NCBI GenBank assembly: GCA_015057585.1
Contig: SVEF01000009.1
Span: forward strand, 60,933-124,932
DNA: 64,000 bases
Reading direction: 5' to 3'
Origin: Lachnospiraceae bacterium
GTDB taxonomy: Bacteria; Bacillota; Clostridia; Lachnospirales; Lachnospiraceae
Positions 19,201-26,251 of the stretch are shown piece by piece (the stretch's first letter is position 1; every line of letters starts with the position of its first letter). Made by a program: the position numbers and the translations under genes. The notes beneath the pieces were generated by a model. It was not told where the DNA came from. It saw only the letters and a list, made by a program, of their open reading frames with translations, and searched no databases.

Positions 19201-21736
19201 TAGCGAGCGCACTTTCCCCAATGCCCGCAAAATACATATCTGTGATATCCAGATAGAAATTGCCCGTAATCATGTTGATCGGGTCTGCACCACCAACCTG
19301 GTTTCCATTTGCCGGGTTTCCTCCTATGCTGGCGTTCTGATTTTCCTTCACTTCAATTGGTGGCTGGGAATAACTTACCACGATAAGACAATCCTGAGTA
19401 ACATAAAAGCTTTCTACGCGGTTGCTGTTTGTCTGAATCCCGGAGCTTTTTACCGGAATACTCTGAAAGAGATATCCTGAACCGTGGTAATCCACACTCT
19501 TCGGAAAAACATATCCGCTGCAAAACTCATTCTCTTTATATTCTGTAACTTCCGTTTCTTTGTGAACCAACGTATTAAAATGATACAGTTCATACCGTAC
19601 CGTCACCGTATACACCTTTGGTGTTGGTGTCGGCGTCGGTGTCGGCGTATGGTAGCTATAATACAGCGTAATTGTAATGTCGGAAGTCACCTCACAGCCG
19701 CCGATATATCTTCCGCTGATGCTGTTATCTCCCGTTGTTGTTGCATAATTAAATGTAAATCCATAACCGCCCCTCCAGCAGGTTTCGCCTGCCCAGAAGG
19801 AATCAAACTCGTCACCATATCCGTATTCTTCCGTCTCTGACTTCCAGTCGTAATACGCTCCATCCTTCCAAAACTCATACTCGATGGTTACAGTATACCG
19901 TTCCGGAGTCGCTGGTCCCTGCGGTACCTTCGTCGGTGTCGGCGTTGGCATATTGGTTGGTTCCGGTGTCGGCGTAGCTGCCGGTTCCGGCGTTGGCACC
20001 GGTGCAATTGTCGGAGCCATCGTAGGCTTTGGTGTCGGTGTATTGGTCGGCTTTGGTGTTGGTGTTTTGGTTGGCGTTGGTGTTGGTGTTTTGGTTGGTT
20101 TCGGAGTCGGAGTAGAAGTCGGTCCGTTTTCTACCAGATACTTTCCGCTGACATATCCGACACTTCCCCCATACGATACTCTGTACCAGCCCGTTTCATT
20201 ACACTGTCCCGTAACCGTTACCTTCTCCCACTTTGACAGAGTGCCCAGAATGTTTCCGGCGGTAGAAGGTAAATCCCTGACGTACACATCCGTCTTTGCA
20301 TACAGTTCCGTTGTAAAGTCATCAAAGGTATACTTCGGCTTCGGTGTTGGTGTATTGGTCGGCGTTGGCGTTGGAGTCGAAGTCGGTTCCGGTGTCGGCG
20401 TAGCAGGATAGCACAGCTCACAGCTACTCAATTTCTCAAATCCGATAATCACATCTGCACCGCAAATAGAGCATACTCCCAGAATAGCATGACCGAATTT
20501 AGGCAAATGTTCCCGAGTCTCCTTAACAAGCCCATCTATCGCTACACAGACATGGTCCGCCAGCGCCTCCATCCTGCCATCCAGACCTTCCTCCAGCGTA
20601 GCAAGCTGTTCCTTTGTCATCTTCCGGTTGGCAAGTCTGGTATAGATTGGACTTGTCCGGCACGCAATGGCACGTCTTACATCAACCGTTTTGTCTGACG
20701 TATTGATTAACAGTGCCATCACCTGTTCCCGGCTGAGCTGCGGTGCCTTTGCCTTTAACTGAACCGCCGCCGTTGCAGCCACTGCGTTTGCCGCAGAGCT
20801 TCCGGAAAAGCGCATGCTTCTTCCCTCAGAAGAAATGAAAAGATTCTCCCCAATAGCATAACAGTCCACCGCTTCCGCATAAGAAATCAGCGGTTCCTCA
20901 TCCATTCCGGCTGCGCCCACCGACAGTGTCTCCGGATAAGCCGCCGGATAGAGCACCGAAGCACCCTCTTCATTTCCTGCGGCCGCTAAAATGACCATAT
21001 CATGCCACTGTGCCACGCGCAGTGCTTCCTGTAAAAACGCGGAATAGTTCTTTCCGCCAAGGCTCATGACGAGGACATCCATGTCCTCTTCGACCGCCCA
21101 GTAAATACCCTGTATCAGGCTACTGTAATAACCGTTTCCGTCCGCATCCAGTACCTCAACCGAATACACCTCGGCAAGAGGTGTCAGCCCTGTTATGACA
21201 GAGGCGACTGCCGTTCCGTGGGAAAGACCGTCTTCCTCCCGTGCCGACACTGCCTCCTCCGGCAGAAACGACACACTGCCGTACAAAGGAATGCTGTCTG
21301 TCTTCTGTACCGCGGTATCAAAGACCGCCACCTTCACTCCCTGTCCGAGATTGCCCTCTTCCCAGAGTTCTTCCGTTCCGGTCAGCTCCATCAGCCCTGC
21401 ATTATCCTCATAAAACTCACCTGTCGCAAAAAGCAGCGCATCCTCTTCCACTGCAAGCACGCTTGTATCGTAATACAGGCTCACTAAATCATAGGTGCCC
21501 GCATCCATTACGGTCAGACCTTCGGTCAGCTCCGTTTCCTCTGCCGGTTCATAGTTTCCGTAAAATGACGGCATGGATGCCGTTCCGTCGATGTCCGGGT
21601 CTCTCTTTACCATCACCCGTCTCGGAGTAAGGTCAAACTCCTCCTCTGCCTGTGCCGCTACAGGTGCCGCATAGCCGCATAACATGCTGACCACCAGAAG
21701 CACTGCCATGATCTGTATCTTAAATCGCTTTTTCAT
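13232..21736 (-). CDS. Full-length secreted RHS/YD-repeat polymorphic toxin with subtilase, cohesin-dockerin and ParB-like tip
   Basis: The 2834-aa protein starts after GGAGGAG. Order by residue: signal peptide 1-~30; subtilisin-like domain ~120-350 with Asp140 (VFDTA), His173 (SHGTA), Asn255 and Ser314 (SGSSAA); Cys pairs ~422-442; SH3 ~478-537; Thr-Pro linkers; two β-rich repeats ~610-790; DUF6531 ~815-890; YD repeats; cohesin-like ~1600-1715; dockerin-like Asp-loop pair ~1725-1795; more YD repeats; RHS core ending VDPSG ~2555; hydrophobic pretoxin linker; toxin ~2710-2834. The tip has PIDVVVMPDGELTTIDNTRVVAARQAGI, like a ParB/sulfiredoxin-fold domain. The protein is probably exported and wall-associated, delivering the tip on contact. 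It is the only copy with a start, and downstream copies share its 3' half. Confidence 0.9.
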   Translation of the reverse strand: MKKRFKIQIMAVLLVVSMLCGYAAPVAAQAEEEFDLTPRRVMVKRDPDIDGTASMPSFYGNYEPAEETELTEGLTVMDAGTYDLVSLYYDTSVLAVEEDALLFATGEFYEDNAGLMELTGTEELWEEGNLGQGVKVAVFDTAVQKTDSIPLYGSVSFLPEEAVSAREEDGLSHGTAVASVITGLTPLAEVYSVEVLDADGNGYYSSLIQGIYWAVEEDMDVLVMSLGGKNYSAFLQEALRVAQWHDMVILAAAGNEEGASVLYPAAYPETLSVGAAGMDEEPLISYAEAVDCYAIGENLFISSEGRSMRFSGSSAANAVAATAAVQLKAKAPQLSREQVMALLINTSDKTVDVRRAIACRTSPIYTRLANRKMTKEQLATLEEGLDGRMEALADHVCVAIDGLVKETREHLPKFGHAILGVCSICGADVIIGFEKLSSCELCYPATPTPEPTSTPTPTPTNTPTPKPKYTFDDFTTELYAKTDVYVRDLPSTAGNILGTLSKWEKVTVTGQCNETGWYRVSYGGSVGYVSGKYLVENGPTSTPTPKPTKTPTPTPTKTPTPKPTNTPTPKPTMAPTIAPVPTPEPAATPTPEPTNMPTPTPTKVPQGPATPERYTVTIEYEFWKDGAYYDWKSETEEYGYGDEFDSFWAGETCWRGGYGFTFNYATTTGDNSISGRYIGGCEVTSDITITLYYSYHTPTPTPTPTPKVYTVTVRYELYHFNTLVHKETEVTEYKENEFCSGYVFPKSVDYHGSGYLFQSIPVKSSGIQTNSNRVESFYVTQDCLIVVSYSQPPIEVKENQNASIGGNPANGNQVGGADPINMITGNFYLDITDMYFAGIGESALAITRNYNSVNKKSGLFGTGWSFAYESNLTVDADGNATVVYADGRTLIYKKDGSNYLTPAACSDTLKKRTGGGWELLTSEKKTWTYNANGTLLSVADRNGNTITFSYDGSGNLTTITGADGIRVSVVCSGGRIRSVTDPFGRSVTYTYDSEGYLIKAEGDTCGTTIYAYDEYGMTSITDGNGAVYITNEYDERGRVVLQTDEDGREIQMVYNDAEQENTYIVKASNSITRYQYDEHLYVTRINYNDGSYEKYTYDENGNRTSVRARSGYITTYTYDDRRNVVSATNALGEVTTFSYTEDNLMTGMVLPGGSELRMTYDADGNMTKVSTKVSESEWSELTYAYDAQGRVLSVTDSLGAVTSFVYENLASPVKAVNALGGVTTYAYDEIGRRISATTDLGTTTYEYNEKDQIIRITSPDGGVTAFVYDAIGNVKEVVMPEQYEDAMTAGLSLEDADGYSYVYDSMDRVIVMSSPEEIVTQYTYDFENNVTGQSTPQYQGVELLTADMYRYVYDGTGNLIKVTAPDGGVTEYGYDAAGNVISVTYPNGGTVTYTYDALGRVLTATDTQGQTQYRYAYDESGNVTSVTDVEGYVTYYSYSLAGQLLTARIPKKEENGTVWYQAVRYTYDKNGQVTELATSADYVTLTQEPNQWDKVSYTYDMAGNVLSVSDSTGGRAEYTYDVYSRLLTQSSYNGETDPVTVSMTYDAMGNVIETDGYHYVYDKNGNVVSVKTPEGREVFYTYDSDDRLIKTEEYVWEESIVLHQNSVTIHAEQETLYPGNALVCQVELKTKDNTTGCTVEILYDAERLTLSGSDSDFYGISISDDKNGTISITYNRTIKRGETILATLTFTAKDMVEGTAYVAVSPESTVSETKGTYHLSECGGVLAELHLPDYNGDDITDLRDFAILAGVFGMSEGDEGWNTAYDITGDSKVTSSDLDYIKDMIFAGLLGADDVPEEQVSDHAFHPMYEIVREKKLRTTTYTYNAMGDISEITDCNGNKITYEYDACGRTIAVIGQAGAKSTLEYDTMGNPTTVTLPDGVTETYTYDSEGRVLTVTDALGGTVTYEYDSYGRVRSVTDEVGVRTELTYDIAGNVLKNLLTGEEYVYDVYGDVISYTDAEGNTTTYTYDGQGNVTQVTDALGGITRYNYRKDGLLGKIEDASGAVTEYSYNGRGLLEREVDSLGAVTSYQYDKEDRIVRVTEPNGTVTEYEYNTDGNVTLVAATKENGDTSILRYLYAMDGSLTASISDTDILTYQYDELGQLTELHKNGVHSLGFGYDVNGNLLWLKESTDRTLNNPDSVTSYTYDLLGRLTEVRKDGEQRYRTGTDARDDSTVLYEVFTGGTLLAQYTYHADGTLNTMTDGAGTVTDYAYTLLKQVEQMQTVSVSGELLYSESNTYDGNGSLLERVTGGSAVTANNAQYTYDALDRLLSEVVDGSITTYTYDVMGNRLTKNADGVETAYTYDLCNKLLEEVTENPAETATGITESGADTLITIYSYDLIGNLTEKITPDGTVTYTYDALNQLTNVTNPDGTWQTSTYDASGIRSMISENGITTEYVSFNGLVIGGYDKDHTQTEHYYYGTGLLATDIISIDTTDGCVSKNIYYYIQNSHGDVIGLTDNDGTLTETYTYDAFGTLTYIQSLNEEGVLAQTDTALSRFLYAGEQYDEVSGLYYLRARRYDTTVGRFTQEDTYLGDGRNLYVYVQNNPLKYVDPSGHDKKYERIGDGLFNFASGMSMALTGTAATIVATTLALTATVAGGPVLAVVGTVVMVATAAMGAGMAVMGVSDATQGAMEVYNAVTGNPDPAPNLIRDTVFGGNQEAYIQAEAMLSFGTTVGLTAIAAMPLVITTSASGAISYYAHLNTSGSGAGSGSNTVDPNDIRFSQSSVNGSAAIVESMVDNGWDGDPIDVVVMPDGELTTIDNTRVVAARQAGIDVQANIHAYDDLLPDEYIDRFTTKNGVPTTWGEAITLRIGNQNATFRNNNPFGSINMENIK
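13618..14382. repeat. RHS core plus pretoxin linker, expressed copy
   Basis: Partner of 11296-12060. It holds the last core repeats and the hydrophobic Ala/Thr/Gly-rich linker of the expressed gene. The near identity of a non-selected hydrophobic linker suggests recent conversion or duplication. Confidence 0.75.
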
Positions 21737-21766
21737 CCCAAATCTCCTCCACCTTATCTGTCGTCA

Positions 21767-23968
21767 CTACATCCAGTCTTCCAATCTCCATAAAAAACGG
21801 TATAACGGCCTTTCTTCCTCCGGTACCGTTTCATCGTCCTTTGTACTTCCCGGTTCTTCGCCTGCCCAGACATACGCCTCCAGTCCGGTGATAATCAGAC
21901 CATAGTCAAACTCGGCTTTCATCTGATAGCAGTACACTTCTCCCGTTTTCGGGTTACATGCCATTCCGTCCAGAACCATTCCGTCCTCTGCCAGTTTCCA
22001 GCCCTCCAGCGCATTCACCGTCAGCACCGTTCCGGTTCCCGGAATGCGAAGTGCCACCTCTGCCGAAAGGTCCGGACTCGGAAGAAATGCCAGCTTTGCC
22101 GTAAGCTTTAAGCCTACCTGCGGCAAATCAATCACAAGCTTTCCTGCACCATCTTCCCAGGCTGCCTGCACATCATAAACTGCCGGATACAGCTTCAGCT
22201 CATTGCCGTCATAACAGCTGCCGTCGGCAAATGTCACTGTCAGTTCATAAAGTCCGGTTTTATAGGTTCCGTTCCATGAAAGAATGCCGTCCTCTTCCGG
22301 CGACAGTTCCCATTCCTCTACCACTGTCCTGCTTCCGTCCTCTTCAAGGAGGGAAAGCTTCACTGCAAGCAATGCCTTTGTCACATCCCCCGGCCTCAAA
22401 TCCGGCAGCTCCTCCATTTCTACCCGCATGGAGAGGGTTTCTCCGTTCTTCACCACCAAATCTCCGGTGTATATGGCAACTGCCGTTTCCGGTGCAATGG
22501 TGAAGGTAGCTTCTGACTCCGTTTCTGCGTAATAGTTTTCTTCATCCTGCGCAACCACAGCCGTAACTGTGGCCTCCTGCGGCTGCAAATCTACCGGGTA
22601 CCACAACACGGCCCGTCCGTTTTTATCCGTCGGCACGGTTCCAATCCGCTCTCCATTCACGTAAAACTCCACATCTCGTTCCGTAAGCGGAGTCTCCTGA
22701 TAACGGACCTCTGCAAAAAAGCTTCCCATCCCTGTGTAATGCGTGTCTTCTGCCATGCAGGTAATATCTAAGGAATCATAAATGAAAAAGGTCACCGTCT
22801 GCTCCGCCCGGTTTCCTGCAAGGTCGGTAGCCGCAACCGTCAGTGTATGCATGCCCTTTCCCGTAATCTCGGACAGTTCCCACGCAGCACCGTCCAGAGA
22901 ATATTCCACGTTCTGAATGCCGGAAAAATCTTCAAACTCCACCTCCGGCAAGACAGCATCGGTAAAGCCCTGCCCGGAGCTTATATTTTTAATTCCGATT
23001 TCCGGTGCGACCGAATCTCTTTTGTATGGTCCAAACACGCTCTCCGTCTCATTTCCGGCATTGTCCTGTGCATACATATGCAGATACCAGATACCGTCCT
23101 CCGCTATTTCACAAACTTCAGCGGTATTTTCCGGACCGCTCTTTTCTTCTGCGTCGTTGCTCACCCACCAGCTTACTCTTGCCACACCGGAGGTGTCATC
23201 CATCGCCTTAATCTGCAGGACAAGGTTGTCCTTTCTCCAGTCACATGTACCAAACGACGGCATTAACACCGGTTTCTTTGTATCCACGAGAATCGTTCTG
23301 CTCTCTTCTTTTTTATATCCGTATCCGTCATCCGTCGTCACCGTCAGCAGCCACGTTCCGTCTTCCATCGAAAATGCTCCGCCATACGTATTTGCCGGAC
23401 CGCCATTTACTGTATAAACGATTTCTTTTGCATCCACGTCCTTTACGGTTACCGTAGTTTTCCCTTTATACCATCCGTTATTTCCTTCCTGTCCCGTCAC
23501 TTTTACTTCTAACGGATTCGGAAGCACTTTTACCGTAATCTTTGGAAATGTCTGCTTATTTATCCACTGTCCCTGTGCGGATACATTGCTCGAATCGGTC
23601 AGATGTATTGTTGTTGTCCCAATCCGGATTCCCTTCACACGCACGGTAAGGTGCAGCCGTTCCTGATATGCCTTGCCGAGTCTCGACAGCAACAACTTCC
23701 CCTGCCTTCCGTCCGCATCCACAGCCATTGCCTGATAGGAATTTTCAAAACGTTTCTCGGCTTTAAGAACGGATACATAGGCCCCGTCTGTCGAGAGCAC
23801 TCCGTACAGGGCATAGATATCCTCTGTCTCCTTAAGCTCCAGTTCGACTTCCGTCTCCTCTCCGCGCAAAACCTCGATTACTCCTTCCTCTGACTCTGCG
23901 TTTGCAGACTTCTGCCCCATAATCATTAGCCCCATTGCAAACAACAACATAAATTTTCTGATTTTCAT
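21767..23968 (-). CDS. Secreted Ig-like repeat protein upstream of the RHS toxin
   Basis: A 733-aa exported protein. The signal peptide is MKIRKFMLLFAMGLMIMGQKSANAES. Residues ~30-150 are β-rich and cohesin-like in pattern (GVIEVLRGEETEVELEL). Several Ig-like or 'YTVNGG...DTKKPV' bacterial repeats follow (~155-430), with AxDxAGN turns, then more β domains to the end. No sortase signal or membrane anchor is evident. It is 30 bp upstream of the RHS gene on the same strand, so both are likely co-transcribed; it may anchor, carry or cap the toxin. The function is unknown; I infer only that it is a surface partner. Confidence 0.75.
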   Translation of the reverse strand: MKIRKFMLLFAMGLMIMGQKSANAESEEGVIEVLRGEETEVELELKETEDIYALYGVLSTDGAYVSVLKAEKRFENSYQAMAVDADGRQGKLLLSRLGKAYQERLHLTVRVKGIRIGTTTIHLTDSSNVSAQGQWINKQTFPKITVKVLPNPLEVKVTGQEGNNGWYKGKTTVTVKDVDAKEIVYTVNGGPANTYGGAFSMEDGTWLLTVTTDDGYGYKKEESRTILVDTKKPVLMPSFGTCDWRKDNLVLQIKAMDDTSGVARVSWWVSNDAEEKSGPENTAEVCEIAEDGIWYLHMYAQDNAGNETESVFGPYKRDSVAPEIGIKNISSGQGFTDAVLPEVEFEDFSGIQNVEYSLDGAAWELSEITGKGMHTLTVAATDLAGNRAEQTVTFFIYDSLDITCMAEDTHYTGMGSFFAEVRYQETPLTERDVEFYVNGERIGTVPTDKNGRAVLWYPVDLQPQEATVTAVVAQDEENYYAETESEATFTIAPETAVAIYTGDLVVKNGETLSMRVEMEELPDLRPGDVTKALLAVKLSLLEEDGSRTVVEEWELSPEEDGILSWNGTYKTGLYELTVTFADGSCYDGNELKLYPAVYDVQAAWEDGAGKLVIDLPQVGLKLTAKLAFLPSPDLSAEVALRIPGTGTVLTVNALEGWKLAEDGMVLDGMACNPKTGEVYCYQMKAEFDYGLIITGLEAYVWAGEEPGSTKDDETVPEEERPLYRFLWRLEDWM

Positions 23969-24110
23969 AACACCGTCTCCTTCTGTAAAAGTTATCCATA
24001 TCTATTGTAATACCAACAACAGAAAACTTCTGTGACGTTTCATGAAAATTTTTCCAAATTCGACAAATTTCTTCCAAATTGTCCTCCGTGTGACCTCTGT
24101 TTGGACAAAA

Positions 24111-24145
24111 AAAGCCGGGACCTGTATATCCAAGTCCCGGTTTCT
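24111..24145 (-). terminator. Rho-independent terminator after the DUF3810 operon
   Basis: CCGGGAC (24115-24121) pairs with GTCCCGG (24134-24140), followed on the minus strand by a run of seven T. It lies between the DUF3810 gene and the toxin island, so the island has its own promoter somewhere in 23969-24106; I could not pick one with confidence. Confidence 0.8.
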
Positions 24146-24203
24146 CTGTACATCAAGTATGAAATTATGAAATGCTCCATATCAGTTAAATTGTCTCAAA
24201 CTT

Positions 24204-25343
24204 CTATTCCTTCCGCCGCCTGTACTCCGCCAGCAGCAAATCTACAACCCGTCCGTAGCTTTGCACACCGTCGTCCTGTTCGTTTGCTTTTAAGTACGTA
24301 TCATTCACCTTATTTGCCACCTCTGCCACCTTGGTATCCTCAAACTGGTCCCAATACTCATTATTGGCACTTAAGTCACGCATCATTCCCGCACTGTAAT
24401 ACTGTCTGTATATTTCAAAGTACAAATCAGCATTTTTTCCATACAGGGCATTTCCGACATAAATCAGTGCCAACATAGTTCCGCTGTACCGTAAATCCGG
24501 CGATTCCGACGCCCTGCAGGCTAAAATGGATATGTAATTCGCTTCATCCTCCCGCATAAAGCCGCGCAGATGTGCCAGTTCGTGGCACATGGTTGAACCG
24601 ATGGAATACGGCGAAATATCCACATTCACATTGGCTTCCATCGTCCAGCACGTAAACACACCCGTGATTTCCGTGTGCGACATCAGCCTGGATGCCGTTA
24701 CCGGTTTCGGGGCCGGATACTTCCCGCCAAAAATCGGATACTCCTCTGCCAGGGCTTCATACGCATATTTTGCCTCTTTCCCCAGCTCCCGTATACTCAT
24801 CGGCAGCATATATACGCCCCGTTCATCCTCGGTCGCAAGGTCCTCCCGCAGTTTGACCGCTTCCTGTGCCAGTTCAATCAGAAGTCCTTTCAGCTCATCC
24901 ACGCCTGACTCCTGTACTTTAAGTCCCAAATACTCGTTCGCCGAATACCGGTGATAGTTCACGCCACAGCCAATAACATAAACAAAAAATATCACCGCCA
25001 CCAGACAAAGCAGATTCTGTACGGCGGTCATAAGCAGCACAAACCGCTGTTCTCCGACACTTCTGCCGTCCTCCGCAGGTTTCTTCACCCGCACCGTCCG
25101 TACCACCTGCCGGATAAGCAGTGCCGCAATCACCACCGGACCCACCGCTACGATAAGCTCCGCAAGCGAAAACGGAAGCCAGCCGGTCAAAGCGGCAACA
25201 AGCTGCGCATAGACCGGATAGAGTCCCCTTGCAAACACATGCTCGGCTGCCTCCATATCTCTTTTCGCCCACTCGGTAAAGAAAATACCGAGCGGAATCA
25301 AAAACAAAATCAAATTTCTTTTTCTGTATAGCAATTGCTTCAT
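24204..25343 (-). CDS. DUF3810-family membrane zinc metallopeptidase
   Basis: The N-terminal ~130 residues carry three likely membrane spans. The C-terminal domain has the HELAHLRGF motif (HExxH, residues ~253-257) and a following Glu in REDEANY, a zinc-peptidase site of the DUF3810 type. Length 379 aa is typical. It is the last gene of a four-gene minus-strand operon (S66 peptidase, WG-repeat protein, aldo/keto reductase, this gene) that ends at a clear terminator. Substrate unknown; the active site probably faces outside. Confidence 0.85.
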   Translation of the reverse strand: MKQLLYRKRNLILFLIPLGIFFTEWAKRDMEAAEHVFARGLYPVYAQLVAALTGWLPFSLAELIVAVGPVVIAALLIRQVVRTVRVKKPAEDGRSVGEQRFVLLMTAVQNLLCLVAVIFFVYVIGCGVNYHRYSANEYLGLKVQESGVDELKGLLIELAQEAVKLREDLATEDERGVYMLPMSIRELGKEAKYAYEALAEEYPIFGGKYPAPKPVTASRLMSHTEITGVFTCWTMEANVNVDISPYSIGSTMCHELAHLRGFMREDEANYISILACRASESPDLRYSGTMLALIYVGNALYGKNADLYFEIYRQYYSAGMMRDLSANNEYWDQFEDTKVAEVANKVNDTYLKANEQDDGVQSYGRVVDLLLAEYRRRKE

Positions 25344-25365
25344 TTCAAATACCCTTTACTGACTT

Positions 25366-26250
25366 TTAAAATCCTACGACCTGCACCTTTCGCGGTACCG
25401 ACGGGTCATTACCGATGCGTCCGTACTTTTCCAAGGTTTCTATTTCTCTCATATCCTCTTCACTGATAATAAAATCAAATACATCCGCGTTATTTCTCAT
25501 ACGGTCCGGATGCGTGGACTTCGGCACCGGAAGCACATGACTCTGCAGGCAGAACCGGACGCAAATCTGTGCCACGCTCTTTTGATACTTTTCCGCCATA
25601 CGCAGGAGCACTTCTCGTTCAAAAGCCTGTCCCTGAATCAACGGGCTCCACGCCTCAACCAAAATCTGCTCCTTCTCACAATATGCCCGAAGGTCCCGCT
25701 CTATGCACTGCGGATGAAACTGGGTCTGGTTGATTTCCGGCAGTTCAAACCCATTTTTCTTTAACAATTCCAAATGCTCTGTCATAAAATTGCTGACGCC
25801 CGCCACGCGCAGCTTTCCTTCTCTTTTCAAATCCAGCACAGCCCGCCAAGTCTCACAAATATCCTCCTCATACCGGTCCTTGTGCTCTTCAATCACAGGC
25901 CAGTGAATCAGATAAGAATCCACATACTCCGTGGCAAGCTGCTTAAGTGCACCTTCCAGCGACAGCTTTGCCTTTTGATACCCATGGTCGGCATTCGGAA
26001 GCTTTGTTACCAAAAACAGCTCCTCCCTGCGGATTCCTGCTCTTTTTATGCCTGCTCCGACACCCTCTTCGTTACGATATGCCGTTGCCGTGTCAATATG
26101 ACGGTATCCCGTACGGATAGCCTCCCATACTGCCTCCTCGGCTACGGCAGGCGGCATCTTCCACGTTCCGAAACCAATACAAGGAATCTGTATCCCGCTG
26201 CGCAGGGTAATCGTATTCTGTCCGCTTTTATACTGTTCTAACTGCCACAT
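25366..26250 (-). CDS. Aldo/keto reductase
   Basis: NAD(P)H-dependent carbonyl reductase with the (β/α)8 fold. The tetrad is visible: HIDTA (Asp ~53), AYRNEE (Tyr ~58), TKLPN (Lys ~83) and LIHWP (His ~115). NQTQFHP, WSPL and PKSTHPDRMRNN (cofactor phosphate loop) follow in order. 294 aa is the usual length. It begins 1 bp after the WG-repeat gene stops. Substrate cannot be told from sequence; close to 2,5-diketo-gluconate/glyoxal reductase types. Confidence 0.93.
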   Translation of the reverse strand: MWQLEQYKSGQNTITLRSGIQIPCIGFGTWKMPPAVAEEAVWEAIRTGYRHIDTATAYRNEEGVGAGIKRAGIRREELFLVTKLPNADHGYQKAKLSLEGALKQLATEYVDSYLIHWPVIEEHKDRYEEDICETWRAVLDLKREGKLRVAGVSNFMTEHLELLKKNGFELPEINQTQFHPQCIERDLRAYCEKEQILVEAWSPLIQGQAFEREVLLRMAEKYQKSVAQICVRFCLQSHVLPVPKSTHPDRMRNNADVFDFIISEEDMREIETLEKYGRIGNDPSVPRKVQVVGF

Positions 26251-26251
26251 A

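Noticed and set aside
19884..20411. Plus-strand frame rich in Gly-Val repeats
   Set aside because: This is the complement of the Thr-Pro linker DNA of the RHS protein; the same shadow appears opposite the linkers at 38100 and 42900.
1..21736. Prophage or transposon origin of the toxin island
   Set aside because: No integrase, transposase, phage structural gene, terminal inverted repeat or tRNA attachment site is visible in the island.
22231..23893. Plus-strand frames opposite the Ig-like protein
   Set aside because: Short, low-quality frames with no ribosome sites, fully covered by a well-supported minus-strand gene.
23969..24106. Promoter for the Ig-like protein and RHS genes
   Set aside because: Several weak -10-like strings (TACAAT among them) exist, but none has a -35 at the right distance, so I do not place a promoter.
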